Shown: positions 33,655 through 46,783 of the stretch, piece after piece
Position numbering within the stretch: position 1 is the stretch's first letter
How the letters are laid out: every line of letters begins with the position of its first letter
NCBI GenBank assembly: GCA_963556255.1
Contig: OY744613.1
Span: 38,819,134-38,883,133, forward strand
Reading direction: 5' to 3'
Origin: Allolobophora icterica
Lineage: Eukaryota; Annelida; Clitellata; Crassiclitellata; Lumbricidae
DNA: 64,000 nucleotides
Translations under genes and position numbers: made by a program
Notes under the pieces: model-generated
Seen by the model: only the letters and a program-made list of their open reading frames with translations
The model's database searches: none
Told to the model about the DNA's origin: nothing

Positions 33655-33915
33655 TAGATATACCTATATAAATATACATCTGCATCTCAATAGAAATGTA
33701 TAGATATAGATATTATATTTAGGATATATAGAGTTTATGAGATAATATAGAAATCCTAAGTAAATATGTAAATTATATATAATATATATATATATTTATA
33801 TATTTATATATGTGTGTATACACACATATATATGTATACATATATATGTATATATATGTATATATGTATGTATGGGATGTATATACATGTATATATGCAT
33901 ATATATATACATCGC
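33655..33915. repeat. AT-rich microsatellite (TA, ATATGT)
   Basis: Mixed TA and TATATG repeats; no coding content. Confidence 0.8.
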
Positions 33916-34479
33916 GGTGGTTCTTGGGTGTTGTGCAATACTGTGCACGTATGTTAATACATAATTATGACTGTTCGGTGAGAGTATAGAGCCGTAGAAT
34001 GCTGGTCACGGAATCTTCGTTGAACACAAGTGGCGAGCATGTGCCATATCATTGGATTTATTACTACGCCTCCGTTCTCTCGTCCGCTGCTCGTTCACTG
34101 TTAAAGATTACAGGATCATATTCCCTACATCACGTCAAACTTTGCTGCAGTTCCCGTTCCATCCTTTCTAGCCGTCCATCCATCCATCTATCCTATGCTT
34201 TGTCTGTCCATTCATCGATCATCATTTATTGCATTGATCCGGTCAGTTTTTTGCACTATGTTTTAAACATGGAAGCATAAATGTAACTATATGGTAATGG
34301 CTGACCCAAAATGGCTTTTGTCACGCTTATTTGCTGCTTTTTACAAAAGGCTTTCGCGCTGATGATTTCAAATGCTATACCTATAACCTAATGACATTTT
34401 CTACCTACAGTATGCAGTACAAATAATAACAAGCAGAACAAGCTATGGAAAGGTAGATAGAAAAATAAACAAGAACTCA

Positions 34480-34665
<186 letters not shown>

Positions 34666-35159
34666 CAATCGTCATCGTCGCTGGTACGAAATGTCTCATA
34701 ACCAATAGATGTCAGCTGCACTTAAATACTTTGTCTTTCTATTTGTTTCTCTTGCGCACGATATATTCGTGCAATGTTTGCTTAGCACGAGAGTTTCAGA
34801 CCAGGAAAACCCACAGTGAGAGAGGTTCTTACTCTCGTTCCAGACGCCTCAACTATTCCCAACCTATGAATTTAATCTGGTCGTTTGTAGATACAAATAT
34901 TGCAGAGCTAACTATAAACGTAAACATAACCTTTAACACTTTAACGATGAGCTGCATTGGTTTCCCAATCGCATTTAGTACGCTCTCGTCGTTAAAGTTT
35001 TAATTCTCTCAAATGTTTCCGGCGTACCGCTTTATCTGTTTTCTTTTCATGGAGAAAATATACTTTACGGAAATGAATAATTTTGTTATGAAGTGAACAT
35101 TTATAAATTTGTTCCGCTGTTTTGTGATCCTCTGCTTCATTAATTGTTGTTGAATATTG

Positions 35160-35166
35160 TGTATAT

Positions 35167-35241
<75 letters not shown>

Positions 35242-35275
35242 ATATATATATGTATATATGTATATATATATGTGT
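35160..35275. repeat. (TA)n microsatellite
   Basis: TA repeat with TATG interruptions; overlapping Tyr/Ile readings are artefacts. Confidence 0.9.
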
Positions 35276-36394
35276 GTGTGCTCTGTATGTCCTACATATA
35301 TGTAGTACATTTTTTTGTACACACAAAGTCGTGTCGATATGTATATGTTGCCTTCATGAAGCCGACTAATTGCCAATGTCCCAGTTTTACTCCACTTCCT
35401 CTTACCCTCACCACAAAGCTCTTTGCCGTTAATTAGCTTCTTGCAATTCGTTCTAAGGAATCTATTAACATGAGACGAAGCAGGACTCTTCTCCTTGAAG
35501 ACCATCACTTGAACCGTCTTTTAATTAAAAATCGACACGATTAAGCTTATAATGCCTGACAGATACTGTGTTAATACTCAGGTTTGATATAGTAAAATAA
35601 TTCGCAGGCTAATGAATTAGTTGAATGGCCATTGTTAAAGCATGGGAACATTTCGAAGCTGCTGCATGTTAGACTGTGGAAAATCACTTGTAGCGCTATA
35701 TAAGCACTTGAATTATTTGAGTTTACGTTTAATTCTTTGGCAGTTTATTTACTGTATACGTTACTTAAGACTTCACAGTGTTGTAATCGTAATCCCGAAA
35801 TTTCATAACTATAGCGTCCAAAAGTGAAATCGCGGGAACCAACTTATTCACACGCGCATAGTGAAAACATAATCGATAGTCAGTGGGTGAAATCGGTTCC
35901 AGGTCAAGATCCAAAGGGATGAAAAAGTTGCAGTGATTATTCTTAGGCTTCTAATTATTGTTTTAAAATGTCATGCAGTCACTCAGAAATGCCAATTTGA
36001 GACGTGGTTGTTCAGTCGCCAGGAGAAGAACAGATTTTCCGATGTTTGAAGGTCAAAGAGAATAGTAAGTTTAGAGGCCTTTCTTGCAGAGAAAGAACAT
36101 GAACATCGGAGAAGCATTGATACTTGGTTTCCGAATTTGTGGGATAGGTGGGCAGAAATCCAAACGTTATCAGCATTCATTAATTTAGCCTACTGTTATT
36201 ATGCCAGAAGGTACTATTGTAAGCATTGGAAGTGGTAATTGTGAATGTATATAGCTGCAATCTTTGCAGGATTACAGTGCAGTGTGCTATAGCAGCATTT
36301 GAGGCTTGGATATCGTCTAACTCTATAGTTGATCTGACTGTATAATTAATCACCAGCAGCATTTCATTCGGCGCATTCAGTCGTTTAGTGCCAC

Positions 36395-36600
36395 CGAGAC
36401 ATTCGTCCTTTTTTCTATCAAGATTTGACTATTGCAATTTCATCCTGACAGGACTGCCAACGTTACGAACGCTTCAGTTTGATCCATCCTCAACTGTGTC
36501 GCCAACCTATTGGCAAATCTGTAGGATATTTCTTTGATAGGATCATACGAGGGAAGAGCTCCACTGGCTCCCAATCGATAAGAATCAACCTTCTATCGAT
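36395..36600 (+). repeat. LINE reverse-transcriptase relic
   Basis: Reads RFDYCNFILTGLP and later ELHWLPID across frame changes, typical of a LINE C-terminal region. Confidence 0.55.
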
Positions 36601-36637
36601 CGATCAATCAATCAATCAATCAATCATTCAATCGAAT
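36596..36637. repeat. (ATCA)n microsatellite
   Basis: GATCGATCAATCAATCAATC run directly following the LINE relic. Confidence 0.8.
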
Positions 36638-37026
36638 TGTAGAGCACTTCACCGGCTACCTGTGAGAGAGTTCAGCGAATCATACCTGGACAATGAAACA
36701 TCTATAGCACTTTTAAGAACTGCACATTAAATGTTTAATAGAAATTCGCTTAATGAAGTCATTAGAGGAGATTTATGTAATGTCTGTATTCTACCGATTC
36801 GATGAATGATGTCACTGTCGACACGGTTCAAATGCACTATGGTCGACCATTGGCATACAGATGTATAAGACCGTTGATGCATTTGCATGCATTTTGTACA
36901 TGATTAATGTCCTTCCTTGTCATCTAAATAATCGCCTGCGCCTGAACTCTGACAATACACAAAACATTCGCCCGTACAAAGCTATGTTCACAGCGCTGTT
37001 GAGAGATCCTTAACGGGCGCAAACCA

Positions 37027-37140
37027 GATACATACATACATACATACATACATACATACATACATACATACATACATACATACATACATACATACATACA
37101 TACATACATACATACATACATACATACATACATACATGCA
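37027..37140. repeat. (CATA)n microsatellite
   Basis: About 27 perfect CATA units; the Met-Tyr-Val-Cys minus-strand reading is an artefact. Confidence 0.95.
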
Positions 37141-38416
37141 TGCATACATACATAGGCCTATGCCCTACATACATGCACGCATGTATTCATACATAAATCC
37201 ATATATACATGCATATATACATACATACATGTATGCATAGTTGCATAACCTTAAAGGATCATAATTATATAACTTGGGGTGTAAATTAGGGGTCTGCGGG
37301 TATACCCGTACCCGCGGGTTTACCCGTACCCGACCCGTACCCACGGGTCGGGTACGGATCGGGTAAGCATCTTACGGGTCGGGTTGGGTATGGGTAGGAG
37401 CATCACGGGTACGGGTATACCCGGTTTTACCCGTACAAAAGGCAAGTTTTGGAGTTACCGTTACATATAGGGCCTAATAATGAATCTTGCACAGGCAAAG
37501 ACTTACTATTGGTTAACTGGCATATCCTAAATCTAAGTACTATCACAGACCTATGGTTATATATATTATGTTACGCATTCCTATGTATATATATATATAT
37601 ATATATCCCTCTTCCTCTTCCTCTGCCTCTTCCTCTTCCTCTGCCTCTGCCTCTGCCTATATATATATATGTATATATACTACTGTGTTACAGTATATAT
37701 ATGTATATATATATATATATGTATATATATACAGTCATCATCATTTACACGTATCCTCACAGTACCGTATGCCTGTGTTGACTGTCTGTCCGTGGACCTT
37801 CGTGAACTTGGCATTTATTAATAGATGTTCAAATTACAGTTACAAAGTGGCTTGTCTCCATTACCACAGTCGCAGTGCTTTTACACATGTCTTATCTGGT
37901 TTCCAGTCCGGTAAGAAGAGGGTCAAAGTTCGCTGAGCTGGAGCCCGTGATTCTGGCGGTCTTGTTTTCCTTACAACAGGTTGATACAGCCCAAGCTAAA
38001 TATAATGGCATTCCTTAACTTCTGAGAACTGCTTAAGCTGGTCAATTAGCGGTATTTTGCTGCAAACAGCTGCGTTAAGCTCGGCTGCCTATGGATGTAT
38101 CGAATCACATCTTCCAGATGGACATTCTCAACATCTGAAGTTCTGACATGTCATCAGCTGTTGACTTGGGTGTCGGTGGGACAGACCATGCAGGCTGGAG
38201 AGATGATTAATGGCATGCAGGACCGAGGTGGCGATAAGCCGCCATAGCCATGGGGTTTACTCATATACAGGAGTTCATTCCACAGCCTACGGATACGGTT
38301 TGCTTATTATAAGTTTTATTGATACGTCAACAATTTTTACGTGTGCACAGTAAGTGTTGGATATTTCAAAAGTTAGACGATAATATAATTGATTTTGAGT
38401 TTTCTGACATCAAATT

Positions 38417-38443
38417 ATGGCGGATGACAAAGCTGCGTCAGAT
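38417..38443 (+). other. Candidate first coding exon left in the hAT-like element
   Basis: ATG GCG GAT GAC AAA GCT GCG TCA GAT (MADDKAASD) runs straight into a consensus donor GTAAGT at 38444-38449. It may be the first exon of the ancestral transposase or of a captured gene. It is identical in copy 2 (48890-48916). Confidence 0.35.
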
Positions 38444-38634
38444 GTAAGTAATAAAGTTTACGTACATTACACTAATATTGGTTAGTCGTTTGATTGTGAG
38501 CCATAAATCTCGAACAGAGATCCTCCGTAGCACATTGAATTGGGCAGTGCGATGGTTCATGCATAAACGGGTTTTCTGTCATCGAATACATACTATAACT
38601 TTCTTAATCGTAGTTGTTTAATATAGGCCTATAT

Positions 38635-38763
38635 GAGACGGCGATGGATGGAGAGAACTCCAGTGGTGGCCACCCACCCTCCAATGCCGAGGCCAAGAAA
38701 ATGAAGTTGCTAACACTTCATACACGTGGCTGCCTCAGTACTAGCGTAATTGACTTCTTCCTC

Positions 38764-38796
<33 letters not shown>

Positions 38797-39040
38797 TTCT
38801 GCCTCTTCCTCTTCTTCTTCCTCTTTCTTCCTCTTCCTCCTCCGCTTCCTCTTCTTCTTGCTCTTCCTCTTCATCTTCTTCCTCTTCTTCTTCCTTTTCC
38901 TCTTCTTCTTCCACTTCCTCTTACTCTTCTTCTTCTTTCTTCCTCTTCCTTTCTCCTTCCTCTTTCTCTTACTCTTCTTCTTCTTTCTTCCTCTCCCTCT
39001 CCCTCTTCTTCTTCTTTCTTCCTCTCCCTCTCCCTGTCCC
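38635..39040 (+). repeat. SINE body plus expanded pyrimidine tail (first unit)
   Basis: SINE body (GAGACGGCGATGGATGGAGA to about 38752) related to 9683-9978, followed by about 290 bp of CTT/CCT repeats. Confidence 0.75.
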
Positions 39041-39055
39041 TATATAGGCCTACGT

Positions 39056-40070
39056 GAGACGGCGATGGATGGAGAGAACTCCAGTGGTGGCCACCCACCC
39101 TCAAATGCCGAGGCCAAGAAAATGAAGTTGCTAACACTTCATACACGTGGCTGCCTCAGTACTAGCGTAATGGACGTCTTCCTCCTCTTCCTCCTTCTCT
39201 TCCTCCTCCTCTTCTTCTCCCTCTTCCTCTTCTTCTTCTTCTTCCTCTTTCTTCCTCTTCCTCCTCCGCTTCCTCTTCTTCTTTCTCTTCCTCTTCATCT
39301 TCTTCTTCTTTCTTCCTCTTCCTCTTCCTCTTCCTCTTTCTCTTTCTCTTTCTCTTCTTCTTTCTTTCTCTCCTCCTCCTCTTCCTCCTCCTCCGCCTCT
39401 TCCTCTTCCTTTTACTCTTCTTCTTCTTTCTTCCGCTTCCCCTTCGTCTTCCTCTTCCTTTTCTTCTTCCTCTTCCTCTTCCCTCACTCTTCTTCTTTCT
39501 TCCAATTCCTCGTTCTCTTCTTCTTTCTCTTCCTCTTCCTCTTACTCTTCTTCCTATTTCTTCCTCTTCTCCTCCTCCTACTCCTCCTCTTCCTCTTCCT
39601 TTTACTCTTCTTCTTTCTTCCTCTTCCCCTTCCTGTTACTCTTTTTCTTCTTTCTTCCTCTTCCTCTTCTCCTTCTTTCTTTCTCTTCCATTCCTATTAC
39701 TCTTCTTCTTCTTTCTTCCCCTTCCTCTTACTCTTACTCTTCCTCTTCTCCTCCTCTTCCTCCTCCTCCTACTCTTTCTCTTCCTTTTACTCTTCTTCTT
39801 TCTTCCTCTTCCTCTTCTTCTTTTTCGTCCTCTTCCTCTTCTTCTTCTTCCTCTTCATCTTTTTCGTCATCTTCCTCTTTTTCTTCTTCTTTCTTCATCT
39901 TCCTCTTCTTCTTCTTCTTTCTCTTCCTCTTTCTCTTCTTCTTCTTCCTCTTCCTCTTCTTCTTCTTCTTCCTCTTCTTCTACTTCTTTCTCTTCTTTCT
40001 TCCTCTTCTTCTTCCTCTTCCTCTCTCCTCCTCTTGCTCCTCTTGCTCCTCCCTTTCTTCTTCCTCTTAC
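39056..40070 (+). repeat. SINE body plus expanded pyrimidine tail (second unit)
   Basis: Second copy of the SINE body to about 39172, with close to 900 bp of almost pure C/T sequence. It can be read open for hundreds of codons, but only as low-complexity Leu/Phe/Ser. Confidence 0.75.
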
Positions 40071-40110
40071 TCAAGTGCACGTGACGGGTTCCATGAGTTA
40101 ACTCATTGGT

Positions 40111-40114
40111 ACTG

Positions 40115-40202
<88 letters not shown>

Positions 40203-40222
40203 CACTACCACTACCACTACCA

Positions 40223-40307
<85 letters not shown>

Positions 40308-40335
40308 CACTACTACTACTACTACCACTACTACT
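40111..40335. repeat. (CTA)n tract
   Basis: About 75 CTA units with CCA interruptions; shorter in copy 2 (50590-50800). Confidence 0.95.
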
Positions 40336-40647
40336 GCCACTATCATCGTCATCAGCCTATTTATTATTGTTGCAACATACTGAGTTGTAACTCTATCAGC
40401 GTGCATGGTTGGGACTGGGGCGAGGGCGTGCTAATGACGTGGCGGGTACGTTACGGGTACGGGTATACCCGCGGGTACGGGTCGAGTTGGGTAGTAATTT
40501 TGACTACGGGTCGGGTACGGGTACGGGTAATGGTCCTGGGTTACGGGTACGGGTCGGGTAGCAAAAATGCTCTACCCGCAGACCTCTAGTGTAAATAATA
40601 AAATAATGATAGCAACAATATTACTTTTATTAATATTGTTATTTATG

Positions 40648-40741
40648 TATGATATAATAATAATAATAATGATGATAATAATAATAATAATAATAATAAT
40701 ACTACTACTACTACTAATAATAATAATAATAATAATAATAT
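40648..40741. repeat. (TAA)n-rich microsatellite
   Basis: ATAATAATAATAATGATG and CTACTACTACTAATAATA runs. Confidence 0.85.
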
Positions 40742-41540
40742 ATTCGTGTTTATTCACAAGCTCACTGACAAATCGCAGCAAGTTACACTGAAACAGTCAA
40801 GCACGACAGTACAATTTTAAGATCTCATTGAACACACGTCTTGGCAGCCTGCTGGGAGCCCGCTCATTTTACTGCTGCCTCCAGGGAGTGGAAGGCTGAG
40901 TCGACCTAGAGGGTGCTTGTGGGTGTCGACCCGCGTCTTTCAGAATCTTACGTTCTTCATGCAAGAGTATCACCATTCATCTATCCCCCTCCTCATGCAT
41001 GAGATCATTATTATTGAATAATAATAGTGATAATGACAACAATTATTAATATTAATATTATTATTAGCACTGAATTAATATAATAACATAATAGTAATGA
41101 TAAGACGGACGATGAGATCGAATGACGTTCCGTTTGAAAGGAGTAACGAGTGATGGCCGCTGGCTACAATCTTCAGAATAATATTTGCACAAGATAACAT
41201 ATACCTATTTAAAAAGCATAATATTATTGAACATACATAGGCCTACTAATACGCATGCAACACATAAATATGATAGGAGAGAAAAGAAAATTATTAACAT
41301 ATGAGCTCACATATTTATTCGCACATTATACACTTTTATGTGCATGTACAGTTGTACACATATTATCTATATTACATTTATATATGTGTGCGTGTGCTTG
41401 TCTGTATGTGTGTATGTGTGTGCGCAAAGACGCGAGAAAGTGAACATATATGCATGCATACAAATATCTATATTGTACACGTAGATTATGCACTTATGTG
41501 TACACCAGTAGAGAGGATAAACTGCTCATACATAGATACA

Positions 41541-41753
41541 CAGTGAGTAATCTAGACGTCTTTGGGGGGGGGAAAGTTCCCCCCCAGGATTGATGTTTCC
41601 CCCCAGATGTACAGACCGTCAGGGGAGGAAAAATCCCCCCCCCCCCAGGATCGATGTGGATACATGGTTTCCCCCCCCCCCAGAGAGATGGATTCCTAAA
41701 AAAAAGGTCATCAACTTTTTTTGACAGAGGAAAAAAGTAAAAAATTGGGTGAA

Positions 41754-41784
<31 letters not shown>

Positions 41785-41931
41785 ATAAACTTTTTTCGAA
41801 GATGAAAAGTGGAAAAATTAGGGAAAAGGCTGAAACTTTTTAAAGATGGAAGACAACATTTTTTGTCAATTGTTTGCTCCCCCAGAAACCTGGTTTCCCC
41901 TCCCAGACGAGGGGGACTAGATTAAACACTG
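41541..41931. mobile_element. MITE-like element with G/C homopolymer arms
   Basis: Ends CAGTGAGTAATCTAG and, inward from the right, CAGTGTTTAATCTAG, each followed by GTCT..GGGGGGAAA-type sequence. ATAGATACA is duplicated at 41532-41540 and 41932-41940 (9 bp, or 8 if the edge shifts by one). The interior has long runs of C and A. No coding capacity. Confidence 0.78.
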
Positions 41932-42235
41932 ATAGATACATATATATTGTTTAAATGTGTATGTATGAATTTATTCCTATAATATTATAGATCCATATAT
42001 ATCATATACACACACATATATTACAGGGAATGAATTATATTTAGACGCGAATTTATGGATATGCGCATGTGCGTGGGGTGGACGTGGGGATGGCGCATAA
42101 AGAGTGGGAAATGGATGATGGTTGTCACTTGGATGTTGTGTTGATGAATGACCCGTTGAACACGAGCGCTAAGCCATCTATGAACTTATAGGCCTACCGT
42201 CTATACGAACCAACGTCTCGTTCGGGCAAACTGAG

Positions 42236-42560
42236 GTTTAGAAAGATGGAAGAGAACATAGAAGAAGAAAGAGAGAGGAACGGACAGGCAAACAGAGTGA
42301 TAATGTTGGAGAAGGATGGAAAGGAATACATATAGAGAACGGAGAGTAGCAAATATACACAAAGGAAGAAAGAAAACTAAAGAAAGAGGAACGGAGATAT
42401 ATAGAGAGAGATAGAGACTGAGGAAGAGAAACGAAAACGTTAAGTAAAGGGGATGAAACAGGCATTGAAAGATTCTGAGACAGATAGCGAGAGAGACAGA
42501 AGTCAAAGAGAAGACACAAACAAATACAAAGAAAGGAACAGAGGCGCATAGGCAGAGACA
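42236..42560. repeat. Purine-rich tract
   Basis: A/G-rich on the plus strand (GAAAGAGAGAGGAACG and similar); minus-strand Leu/Ser-rich readings are artefacts. Confidence 0.6.
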
Positions 42561-42989
42561 GAGCAGACAGACCTGGCTATAGATAATTTCAGGCTGAGCA
42601 CGCGAATTATTCGTCTTGTCTTTGAGATTGATTGACTACGATTTTATACGGACGAAAGGAATGTCATTTCTCCGTGGAAACCTCAATTGCCTTATCATGT
42701 TACCACAGTGCAAGCACAACGGCAACACATCAGTTTTCCTTTGGTAAGACATTGCATAATAAACGCCATAGAATTAGACTTTGAAATTTCTGATATAAAT
42801 AGTAAAATTAAAACCAATAGCTCCCCATCTAATGTTTATTATTATTATAATTACTTTTGTTATTATGTTTAATGCTATTAGTGTTATTAGGCCTATTTAT
42901 TATTATATGAAGATTTATAAAGCGCAAGCTTGTATAAATAAAAATATCGGCGATGCACTATTAGTCTATTACTAATTTGTTTTAGTCAG

Positions 42990-43160
42990 ATGACATAAAC
43001 TTTAATGAGTCATGTAAAGAAGTGAGCAAAGACGCGAGTCTTTAGTTTCTTCTTGAAGCTTTCAGTAGAAATTTCCGGAACATGGAGTTCGACTGGCAGC
43101 GCATTCCAAACCTTTGGGCCAGAAACACCGAATGTTCTACGCGTCGTAATTGCTATTGAC
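42990..43160 (-). repeat. LINE C-terminal relic
   Basis: The minus strand reads RRTFGVSGPKVWNALPVELH and then ESFKKKLKTRVFAHF, typical of the end of a CR1/L2-like LINE ORF. Confidence 0.55.
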
Positions 43161-44044
43161 CTTACTTACCGACCTCTTTGGAATGGCGATCTCAGTTGGC
43201 CCAGATTTTCTTATATTATTTGGACGGTGACTCATACATCTACAAATGCGCTTTTAACTCTCACTGTATGCTGCAGTATACACATGCTAGAATTTACAAG
43301 CAAAGTCCACTTTGTATTCTATTAGTAGTTCCTAGAGCCAAAGAAAGTCTCCGCTGACTGTTAACATTTGGTCCACTGAACATGAATAATGCAGCAGCTC
43401 AAACGTCCACGAAGACCTGTGATGCCTCGTCAAATGGTTTCTGCCGGTCCGAGCCTCGCGGTCGAAGACAGATTTCCTATTCCACCGTTGAGTTCTCTGT
43501 TGCAGAAATTCTTAATTGACGCAAATTAGCGACAATAGGCCTAACGTCAGAGCTACTTACAGACGCAAAGCAGGAAGAACGAAAAGCTGTGCAAAATTTA
43601 CAACCACTCCAGTGCACAGCAGATCATCCTCACATTCATTATTCATTATTCATTCATTCACAATTCACAGCAACATGAAGAGGAAACATTTGTTAGTTTT
43701 GCTATTTAGGTTGCTTATAGATATATACGCCCTGGATAAAGACCTGGGTGTAGGGTAAAAACATTGCAGAGTTCGGAATTTGCAATACATTGAGTCAGTC
43801 AGGCCCTTGATATTTGCCTGCAGAGCTAAAAAGAAACAGTCAGTCTTTCTATACACCGACTCGTTTCAATTGTGCCTTCTACCGTATTGGGACTTGGCTC
43901 AGCAAGTACTTTCCAACTTTCTCCTTTAAGTTCCTTCTCTTTATATCAGTCAGATAGCAATGTTTGCAGTGTTTGTGAGAGGTAATTAAAGCCGCCACCT
44001 TGCGTCTTCCTGTATACGTAAAGATTACGTATATAGCATCGTGT

Positions 44045-44230
44045 ATGCATGTACATAGTATTAGGTATGTATATATGTATGTATGCATGCACGTATGTAT
44101 GCATGTATGTATGTATGTATGTATGTATGTATGTATGTATGTATGTATGTATGTATGTATGTATGTATGTATGTATGTATGTATGTATGTATGTATGTAT
44201 GTATGTATGTATGTATGTATGTATGTATGA
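44045..44230. repeat. (GTAT)n microsatellite
   Basis: About 33 TATG units after a short ATGCATGC lead; overlapping readings are artefacts. Confidence 0.95.
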
Positions 44231-44299
44231 CACCTGTATGTATGAATGTGTGTATACTGAAAATATGTAACTATGATGCCTGAAAATTATTTGCTGTAT

Positions 44300-46160
44300 T
44301 GATCATTAATGTTCCTTTTTCTGTACACTATCGTACACACGTGGCTGACATCCCAGCCATCTTATTTCATTTCCGAACAACGTGTTCGAATATTTTAGCC
44401 TTTACCGTCCTCTTACGTCTGCACCTTTTACATTATCCAGCCATCCTTGTCTACATAGCTACCATGATTCCTTGTGACCCGCGCGCTTTCTTAAACATGT
44501 TCCATTTCTTCAATAATTCCCCTTCCCTTTAAAATTTACCAATTACATTACCAGACGGATATTCTTGCCTGACACACTTCTTCATTTTGGATATAACATC
44601 TCAATCCTTTTCTCTTCCTTTCGAACCTCTGTGGGATGGTCTGAGTTGTGGAATTGCCTTCCTTTTCAAACCACATCTGAAACTTCCTCGCTTTGCTTAT
44701 ATATACTCCAACCCCAAAGTCATTTGTAGGCCTTATCGTCACCTTGGATTCTGAAAAATAATCGTCTAACCTTCCGAGTGTTTATTGCACCTACCGTTCA
44801 TAATGACCGCCATCTGCTTGATCTATCTGCGGCTTTCGATACCGTTGATCATGACATATTTCTTCACCGCCTCTAACATTGGACTACTCTTATTATCTGC
44901 AGTCTTGTAGTCAATCACTTCGCATCAATCTTTCGACTTCTATGTAAACTGTCTTAAATTGCCGTGATCCACAATGTTCTGTACTGTACCTGCTCCTAAT
45001 TATGGTCTGTGCAACTAACTTTGTTCTCTACTTAATAATAATAATAATAATAATCTTTTTCTTTAATTAAGCGCCTGCAAACGCATTGCGCTGTACATTG
45101 AACATACATACATGCAGGGTAAGAATTGTCGGGGAGGGGGTTGGGGGTTCAACCCCCTAGTCTTTCTTAGGATCCCATAGTAAAGTCTTCATTGCACACC
45201 CAAACTCCACATGAATCAAGGTCTAACCCCCCAGTCTTTTTTCTACAATTCTCATACTGCATACATGTATAGTAGAAACGGCAGCCACGCAGGGCTGGAA
45301 GCTTTCTTGATTACCGTTGGTAAGCTGACGATGCCAATCTATTCCAATCATTTCACAGTTCCGCATCTAGCTTCTCTTCCAACTACTTATTTTCGGTTAT
45401 ATACTGTCCAGGATGGCTACTTACAAACTTCTGCTGAATCTTTCTAAGACCGATTTCCTTCTCTCAACTTCGAAACTTTGATTGGCCCTCATCTCTTGAT
45501 TCTGGTCGATTTCTCTTGATCACTCTGTGCGCGGAGTATTGATATAATCGTTGAATTTTCTGCGTCATTTACCAGCCATATGCAGGCAGTACTCCAATGT
45601 GTCCACTTTCGCATACAGGATATTGTAGAATCTGATTTCACATGTCAAAAACTGTCTCAATTTCACTAGCAAGTGCTTTGGTTCCAGTCGAAGTACATTT
45701 TTGTTAACACATTTATTGACATGACGGGGAGTGATTTTCGCAGATTACCAACGGCGCAAAATTCTCTGGTCAGAACCGTTGCATAGACCACTAAATATTG
45801 GCATATCAAGCCCATGTTGTATTCATTACACTGACTGCTCACTGGGCAAAGAATTCAGTTTTGAGTCTGTTTTTGTTGTCCACAGGACATTCTACTTAAA
45901 TCAGTCGATATAACTCTGTTACTTGCCAACCCTTGATACAAGTAATCATTACACTTAGTCCACGGATATGTTGACTTCTTATTGATCCCTCGGGTGTTCT
46001 CGGTAGCAGGTCTGCAGCTTTTGCAATCCACTGCTACGCTCTGCGCATTATGTCGGTTCCTTATTTGCTCTCCGAGGCTAAGCTTAAGACGCGCTTATCC
46101 ACAGTAGCTTCATTCACTTTCTCTCTGGACAATTGGACTTCCACCGTACACCTCCAATGA
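44300..46160 (+). repeat. Degraded LINE, including reverse transcriptase motif A
   Basis: At about 44818 the plus strand reads LLDLSAAFDTVDHDIFLHRL, the first catalytic aspartate motif of LINE reverse transcriptases. Further downstream come NLSKTDFLLSTSKL, SLDHSVRGVLI and SLPYLLSEAKLKTRLST pieces in changing frames. Heavily mutated; limits uncertain, and 44300-44780 is only possibly part of it. Confidence 0.6.
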
Positions 46161-46209
46161 ATAAATTATTCTCTGATAAGCGACTACACACTGAGGCGCT
46201 GAGTAGTAC

Positions 46210-46441
46210 CAGTGCTTTTTTTTAGAAAAAAGTTTCGGAACTGAACAATTGTGGACGGACTAAAAACCTGAGAAAAACGGGATTGGAGGTTTGGGAGGGG
46301 TCTCAATAAACACTGAAAACAGTTCAAACACCGAAATTAAATTAAAATTAAAATAACTAAATTACTGTTTTTATTATTAAAATAAATAAATAATTTCTGG
46401 TAGCTGAAAAAGGTGCCGTTTCGGCTGAAAAAAAGCACTGA
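46210..46441. mobile_element. hAT-type MITE, 232 bp
   Basis: Ends CAGTGCTTTTTTTTAG and, inward from the right, CAGTGCTTTTTTTCAG. Flanks AGTAGTAC (46202-46209) and AGTAGTAA (46442-46449) match 7 of 8. AT-rich interior without coding capacity. Confidence 0.8.
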
Positions 46442-46702
46442 GTAGTAAGTTTTCTTACTATAATTTCACTGCAGAAGACGATAGAGTAAATTACATACAA
46501 ACATACGCACGTACACACATGCATACGTATGAAGATATAGGCATACTTACTTTTTGAAATTGCTTTTCCGCCATAGATCTTGGCGGACTGATTACAGCTT
46601 GATTTATAAGTACTCAATCTGTATGTGTGCCTTGTGCACAATGTGCAGTAGACATCGTGAAAGAAATTACCAATATAATTAAAGCACGTTCGTACATACG
46701 CG

Positions 46703-46707
<5 letters not shown>

Positions 46708-46777
<70 letters not shown>
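46708..46777. repeat. (TA)n microsatellite
   Basis: About 35 TA units. Confidence 0.95.

Positions 46778-46783
<6 letters not shown>

Larger units (their letters stand above)
37287..40588. mobile_element. 3.3-kb non-autonomous hAT-like element, copy 1
   Basis: Ends TAGGGGTCTGCGGGTA (left) and TACCCGCAGACCTCTA (right) are inverted with one mismatch. A perfect 8-bp duplication GTGTAAAT lies at 37279-37286 and 40589-40596. About 150 bp at each end is packed with CGGGTACGGGTA-type motifs, likely transposase-binding. The interior holds unrecognised DNA, a candidate first exon (38417-38443), two truncated SINEs with huge pyrimidine tails (38635-39040, 39056-40070) and a (CTA)n tract (40111-40335). 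There is no transposase. The Leu/Ser/Phe-rich readings are pyrimidine-tract artefacts. A near-identical copy is at 47766-51052. Confidence 0.93.

Noticed and set aside
38614..40084. Open frames of up to 444 codons rich in Leu, Ser and Phe, and antisense Arg/Glu frames (also in the copy at 49087-50563)
   Set aside because: They translate a pyrimidine tract; any C/T-only sequence lacks stop codons.
40098..40406. Poly-Leu and poly-Val frames (also at 50577-50870)
   Set aside because: (CTA)n microsatellite read on each strand.
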